Shown one piece after another: positions 58,868 through 64,000 of a DNA stretch of 64,000 nucleotides (position 1 is the first letter of the stretch; every line of letters starts with the position of its first letter). The DNA comes from Mermis nigrescens. Lineage: Eukaryota; Nematoda; Enoplea; Mermithida; Mermithidae. The position numbers and the translations under genes were made by a program. The stretch spans positions 387,308-451,307 of the forward strand of contig JAVLUZ010000154.1 of NCBI GenBank assembly GCA_036768485.1. The letters are read 5' to 3'. The notes below the pieces were generated by a model. That model was not told where the DNA came from and searched no databases. It worked only from the letters and a program-made list of their open reading frames with translations.

Positions 58868-60203
58868 GTTTCGACTGAAGATTAAGCCAGCTGAGAGTAA
58901 ATGTGAAAAAATTGGGTTACATGACAGTTTAAGCCATATGATGAAAATAAATGAATTTTGCATAAAAGCGAATTCACAGAAATAAGTCAGTCAATTTTTA
59001 AAGAAAAAAATGAAAACATTTATTGCAGAATTAAGACCAAAACGATTTAAAACTGTCGAAGATTACTTTAGCCGCAACATTTACGGGCAAATGCGTGAAA
59101 ACTTGCATCAAAAGTCAAAAACATCTCAAAGCAATCGCAGAACATCGGTTAAAATTTCATAATTCTTTAAAACACTGCATCAGGCAGGAGTAAATGTGCC
59201 TCTTCGAGTATCTCTAATATTCAATAAGGCAATCGGTTTGTGCCTTTAAAATTATATTCTTCAAAAAATTTGAATAAAAGCTTCTAACGTTGATGTCAAT
59301 TAATTCATTGATTAAATAAATATCAATGAATTAATTAGTTCGAATTATACATATATTATAATTTTTAATTATCTTTATCATTAGTTTACCTTTAATATTA
59401 AATTTTCGTCTGAAAAAACAACGCGTGTTACAAACAGTTTTGATTTATTTACTATTTACACAGAAAGTCGTTTATATAAATTTGTATTCTAGGTAATTAA
59501 TATTCGGAGAAGAAGAGTTATGAACGTCTGCAGTAAACATTCAAATTTTAATCTATAAGAGTTTCACGTGATTTTATGCAAATTTTGTTTTACCATGTAG
59601 ACGTAAATTCCTTCATGTTTTTGCAATTCCTATGCCACTAATTTAAAACGAATTTTTCGAGCTAATCTGCCAAATTCGACACCCTTTTCGGAACCACCGG
59701 TTAACCCACATGAAAAGCACTGCTCCTCTCGGCAATCATTATTTACTAAACTTTTTCAAGGCTTTTAACAAAAAAAACTTCTCTGTATTTAATTATTAGA
59801 AAAGCACTAGATTGTTTCAATCTTTTAGTTAAGAAGGTTGATTATCTATGTTTAAAACTCCATAGCTTGCACAGCTCTTAAAAACAGTTGTGCGGGTCTG
59901 AAAAAGTGAATTTCCTATAGTCAAAAATTGGGTTGTTCAATTTAAAAAAAGCCGTGTTTAATTGACCCCAGCACTGAAGCATGAGTCAATCATACAATTT
60001 TCAGATTATTCATACTTTTGAGCAATTATCATTTAAAATCTTGCACGATTTAAGGCAACGAAGCGAAAATCAAAGAGTTTTTTGACGAAAATTCGAGAAA
60101 ATTTCTATATTTTTATACAACAACGTACCTTTTAGACAATTTCAGACAATAGAGGGCGCGGAGAGGCAACCCTGCCCTCTCCACTATAGAAACGCCCTGT
60201 GTG

Positions 60204-60464
60204 CATAGGTGGATAACACCAAAGTTCTGGGGGGTTGCAAGATTTTTTAAAAGGTAAAAAATGGCCTTAAAAAAGGTGGTATGGAGAAAAAACACCATTT
60301 TTCAACGTATCTCATCGAGCACAATCCATTGGCATCAAAAAACTGCGAAAAAAAACAAAAAAATTTCAAAGATTGAATTCTGAGGGTGTTTGGTTTCTGC
60401 GGGGGGGGGGGTATTTAGGTTTCTGGGGTTTGCATACCCACACTCTCAAGTATGCCTATGTGTG
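60204..60464 (-). mobile_element. MITE family 1, near-complete copy
   Basis: The copy runs from CATAGGTGGAT to GCCTATGTGTG with full internal consensus. The flanking octamers do not match. The homologous position in the 21,590-30,060 copy lacks it. Confidence 0.75.
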
Positions 60465-61110
60465 CAAGAAGCACTATGAAATGGTACTTTTAATTTACAA
60501 GCAAATAACTTAAAAATGTGATATTAAAATAATGAAACGTAAATAAAAGATTAAAAATAAATCAGAAAGCCATTGAACAAAAAAGCTATCTGTGCCTAAA
60601 TTTTAAATTAAAAAATTGAAATGGGATTCAGCTAAAAATTATGATTAAGAATCATAAAAAAATCATTGATACATATGAATCGCTCGCTAGGACTGGCAAG
60701 AAACGATTTGTCAAAACAAGCCGAATAAAAATCTTTCGATGTATTGGTCAATTTCTACTAGAAACCAATGCTGTAAAGTTAAATTCTGATCGGATGAGAA
60801 AGCTAATTCCGACATTCGAGGGAAATTCATTTATAATTATCTTGAGAGGATAATATTATATGATAAAAGTCAGAAAATAGTATTCCGAACTTCCGGATTC
60901 GAGGATTTTTTCATCACTTCATTTTGAATTAAAATCTATGCTTAAAATCTGCCTTTTTCCGAAAAATGTGACGTTGTTACGCAGTTTTTTGTAAGCCAAT
61001 CAGCGTTTTCGATGATTTCTCGTTGAATGTGAAATGCTTAAATAACTTTTTCCGATTTTTGTAAATTTTTTTATCCGGAATGATCTTTGGTTAAAAGCCA
61101 AATTAGATAC

Positions 61111-62230
61111 TGTTTTCCAAATAAAATAAACTATCATACGAAATTTACCTATCAGTCCACCAAGATGGGAAGAAATCCCCGACCTAACTCTCGGTATAAC
61201 CAGGAACCATTGGTTGGGTTTTCTCTATTTTAATTCAACGATGAATTCACGGCCTGAAGCCGGACAACAAGCAAAAAGAAAACGAAAACGTACGGACCAT
61301 ATCCACGTACGACTGGCAGACGAAAAACAAAAACGCCAGACTAAACTACAACGTTAAGTACACTGGCCTCAAGGACCATTACAGTAAATTAAACAAGGAT
61401 CAATTCAACGTAATACTGATAAGCTTTTATCTCAGATCAATTGTTATCGATTACACAAGTGGTATGCATGAAACAATTACTATTATCATACACTTAACTC
61501 TATGCTACCGGACAAGTATCTAAATGTTTTTTATTATTGAAAATTTGGGAAATAATGGGAAGACCGAAGGCATAGCCCACAGTGCACTATCATCGATAGC
61601 TACTAGTATTGGCTATGTTATGGCTATCGCGAACTGCTAAGGCAGGTTCGCCTACACGTGTAACTCTCGCAGTTACACTCCCCCACGTATAGAAAAAAAA
61701 ATTTGAAACAAAGTGGAGAATTTTTTCGGGGGTACAAACAACACCAATAGCATCGGCGACGCTCTACAACTCGGCTCTCTGGCGTCCTGGCATATATCCT
61801 GAGCAAACGTGAAAAACGAAAATAAAAAGAACGAAAAAAATAACAAATATCGATAACCGGTAACGGTCAACGCCTGACCTCGTTCGCACTCAGGAAACTT
61901 CTCGAGCAACACTCTCAATGGCACTAGGTATAACTATATTGTTGCCCGAGTAATGATGAACTCCGGTCTTGGACAGTTCATCCGCTGTCCCAATAGCCTC
62001 CTTCAGTCCCCGGGTAATGAGAAAAATTTTGAGTTGAAAAAATTTGTAGATTGGGTATAAATTAACCCCTTGCCCGTTAAAGAGTTAAGGTACCATAATA
62101 GTAACACCGCTAATTAAGCACAAGAAAAATTAAAATACGGAATGATAAGGCAAAATTATGCTGAGCAAAAATTAAAGACACTGACGAGATAAAACGCGAG
62201 GTAATGTTAAAAACGAGAAAAAATGGCAAA
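61111..62230. other. higher-G+C non-repeat sequence, no gene recognised
   Basis: The segment contains a 38-codon basic ORF (61,243-61,359, starting MNSRPEAGQQAKRKRKR) of unknown meaning and two adjacent hairpins: GCGAACTGC with GCAGGTTCGC (61,628-61,651) and GTGTAACT with AGTTACAC (61,658-61,678). No LTR, tRNA or pol-like ORF was seen. Confidence 0.35.
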
Positions 62231-62429
62231 TTATGCGATATAACTAGGAAAAATATGAGCACCGTCAAAGAAAAAATTTACAGCAAAGAGAAAAATGACA
62301 AGAGAGAAAAAAATACACAAGAAATAAACGATACACAAAGTCTCTGGAATCCACATCAGGACGAAAAACGAAAAAAAAAAATGGACAAAAAGCTGCTGGT
62401 CAAATTCGACGCCGTCGCAGAGTTCCAAA

Positions 62430-63956
62430 AGTTCTGTACGTCGAACTTGTAAATTAATATCGATCGCGGTAATTGGCCTTTGAGCCATACGATTTTCTGT
62501 GGCGGTATTCGTTGCCGTTGAAAATATTCTTGATCCGATTCCGGTTTGCGACGCGCGTATTTGAACGCTATGGCGATTGCCTACGCCCGATACATATGTT
62601 GGCGTAAGCGTCGATGTGGAGTCGACTGGTCGATCATCGTCCTCCAAAATCGTCGTCGTCCTCGTAGTCGTCCGCGTAACTGACACTTGGTATGGGTGAG
62701 CGTCGGAGTAAATAATTGCTCTGGCGTAAAACCGTAAGTTGGATTCGCGAGAAGGTTGCGTGGGCGCTCTTGTTGGTGAGTAACAGGCCGCGGTTTGGGC
62801 AAAAGTGGACCGAGGTCGAGGTTGTGGCTGATAGCCCCGCTGGCTGGTTGACTTTGTTCCAATGGTGATACGTGCGACTGGTCCCATTGCTGACGTTGAC
62901 GGGATGTGACAGAAGGCCGGCCCCGATGACTTCTCGCGGTTTGACTGTGGCGGGCGGCGATATTCATAAGGCTGCTGCTGTTGCGAAGGCGCGACAGATG
63001 ACCAGCATCCCGGCCTGAGAATATGCCTCGGAACGCTCATGCGATTCCGTAAATTGCTGCTGTTGCCGCGGTTGGGTCTGCGGTCGTGTGTATTGCTGTA
63101 CATGCGGACTTACTTGTGTCTGTTGTTGTGCTTGTGATTGTGAACGGTGATGCGTTTGCGCACAGCAGTTGCCGGGATGACTGCGGTTCTTGCCGCCTCG
63201 ATCCCTGCTGGCCTAAACAGCGCCGGGGGGGGGGGGGGGGGTTCAATTTAGCTGCAACTTCAAGCTTGAACAAGTCTTCTGGCTCGTTGTTTTTTCCAAA
63301 TTCTTTAACCGACGCAAAGTGTGCTCCGGATTTAGTATCGTAAAAACGATTCAATTTAGCTTTATGTTCGTCTTCTGACATATGACGAACTTCTGACGAC
63401 TCAGCAAGGGAGCAACCGGCGACGCGTAGTCTCGTCGCACGCCATGGCATTTCCGTCGCCAAATTCTCATGATCACGTTGCTCGATTGTCATGTGTGTTC
63501 TACGCATTTCAATTTGTGCCTCCAAAGAAAGATCGACTTCGGGCATATCAAGGCTCGCTGCGGATCCGCTTGGGTCCTGCGAGGATGCCTGCCATCTTTC
63601 TCTGCGAATTTTCTCTAATTCGCCTTGAATACGATGTTTGAGGAAGAAATACAGATTTTTGTTGACCTCGGGAAACAATCGGAGTGAACTGGCACTTCGA
63701 GTGGCGGGTCGGTTGCTAACCGAATTTGCCGAATCATGTTATGCAAAACATGTGGGCTTTTGATTCGTGCCGTCAACTCCGGGAATTCCGGGAAAGCTTC
63801 ACTGTGGCGAGGTGTATAAGATTCACCAAGGAAAGCTACGCGCAACATGCGACGCAGCTGCTCGACCATGCGCCAACCTATTGCGGCATTGCCATAGGCA
63901 TACGCAAAGAAGTGGAATTTCCTATCCAAGAATTCCAAAAGCGCTGTAGCACGCAT
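62430..63956 (-). pseudogene. unrecognised gag- or nucleoprotein-like gene, frameshifted
   Basis: ATG at 63,956, with an in-frame stop just upstream, opens an alpha-helical, Arg-rich part (WRMVEQLRRMLRVAFLGESY). It continues in a second frame from about 63,675 (NKNLYFFLKHRIQGELEKIR) through an acidic/basic middle with DEHKAKLNRFYDTKSG. A 17-G run (63,225-63,241) then disturbs the frame, and a Gln-, Pro-, Ser- and Thr-rich low-complexity tail follows in shifting frames to about 62,430. A globular basic head with a long disordered tail is usual for gag or nucleocapsid proteins, but I see no zinc knuckle, protease or polymerase. A host protein is equally possible. The minus-strand frame stays open with host-like G+C, in contrast to the flanks. 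Confidence 0.4.
63225..63241. repeat. 17-base G homopolymer
   Basis: An uninterrupted G run inside the gag-like gene. It encodes a Pro run on the minus strand and is a likely site of length error or frameshift. Confidence 0.95.
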
Positions 63957-64000
63957 GACAATCTATTGAAGAAAAGATCGTCATGTGTCGATACTCCGAA

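Larger units (their letters stand above)
51070..61110 (+). repeat. long non-coding repeat, copy 5 (B-A-B order)
   Basis: Segment B (51,070-53,745) is followed by segment A (53,950-60,770) and the start of another B (60,770-61,110). The distance between the two B starts, marked by AAATTCTGATC at about 51,078 and 60,782, is about 9.7 kb, which is the implied unit length. There is no coding capacity. Short ORFs are not conserved between copies. Confidence 0.8.

Noticed and set aside
62231..62430. Hydrophobic C-terminal extension of the gag-like frame
   Set aside because: The stretch is a T/A-rich reading of non-coding sequence beyond the G+C-rich coding part.
61110..64000. Complete LTR retrotransposon
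   Set aside because: No direct terminal repeats, primer-binding site, protease or polymerase could be found in the window.

Overview
The window is strongly A+T-rich eukaryotic DNA with no prokaryotic gene organisation. Short GT-AG introns (two of 56-57 bp), a DD34D mariner, hAT-type MITEs, a DIRS element and degraded LINEs point to an arthropod, most likely an insect. That placement is inference. A 17-bp run of N at 2,573-2,589 is an assembly gap.

Layout. 1-4,600: MITEs, a GGATCC minisatellite and unassigned sequence. 4,674-7,050: two phase-compatible candidate exons (the second MADF-like) separated by an intron holding a 1.3-kb foldback element. 7,640-9,500: a palindrome, a LINE fragment fused to a MITE, a complete MITE and one candidate minus-strand exon. 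10,150-13,160: two tandem satellites of about 180 and 275 bp, the second broken by a hAT-type element with an exact 8-bp target-site duplication (TSD). 13,226-14,041: a long-TIR element. 14,100-30,060: degraded head-to-tail copies of a very long non-coding repeat, carrying a broken mariner and many MITEs. 30,066-34,303: a mostly single-copy island with a promoter-like block, a 21-bp minisatellite, a small plus-strand ORF and a convergent three-exon gene for a secreted Ser/Thr-rich protein whose last exon carries a MITE. 34,304-39,257: a DIRS-type tyrosine-recombinase retrotransposon. 39,258-43,985: a truncated copy of the long repeat. 45,395-47,400: a 5'-truncated LINE with RT, RNase H and a terminal CCHC-like motif. 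48,840-50,690: an array of about 490-bp tandem units. 51,070-61,110: further copies of the long repeat. 61,110-64,000: higher-G+C sequence with a frameshifted, unrecognised gag- or nucleoprotein-like gene.

There is no operon-like pathway. The region is best read as a transposon- and repeat-dominated interval with a few host exons. Its most informative content is the set of dated insertion events: nested MITEs, empty-site paralogues, exact 8-bp TSDs and a MITE that replaces the C-terminus of a host protein. The least explained content is the roughly 9.7-kb non-coding repeat, all of whose recognised copies face the same way.
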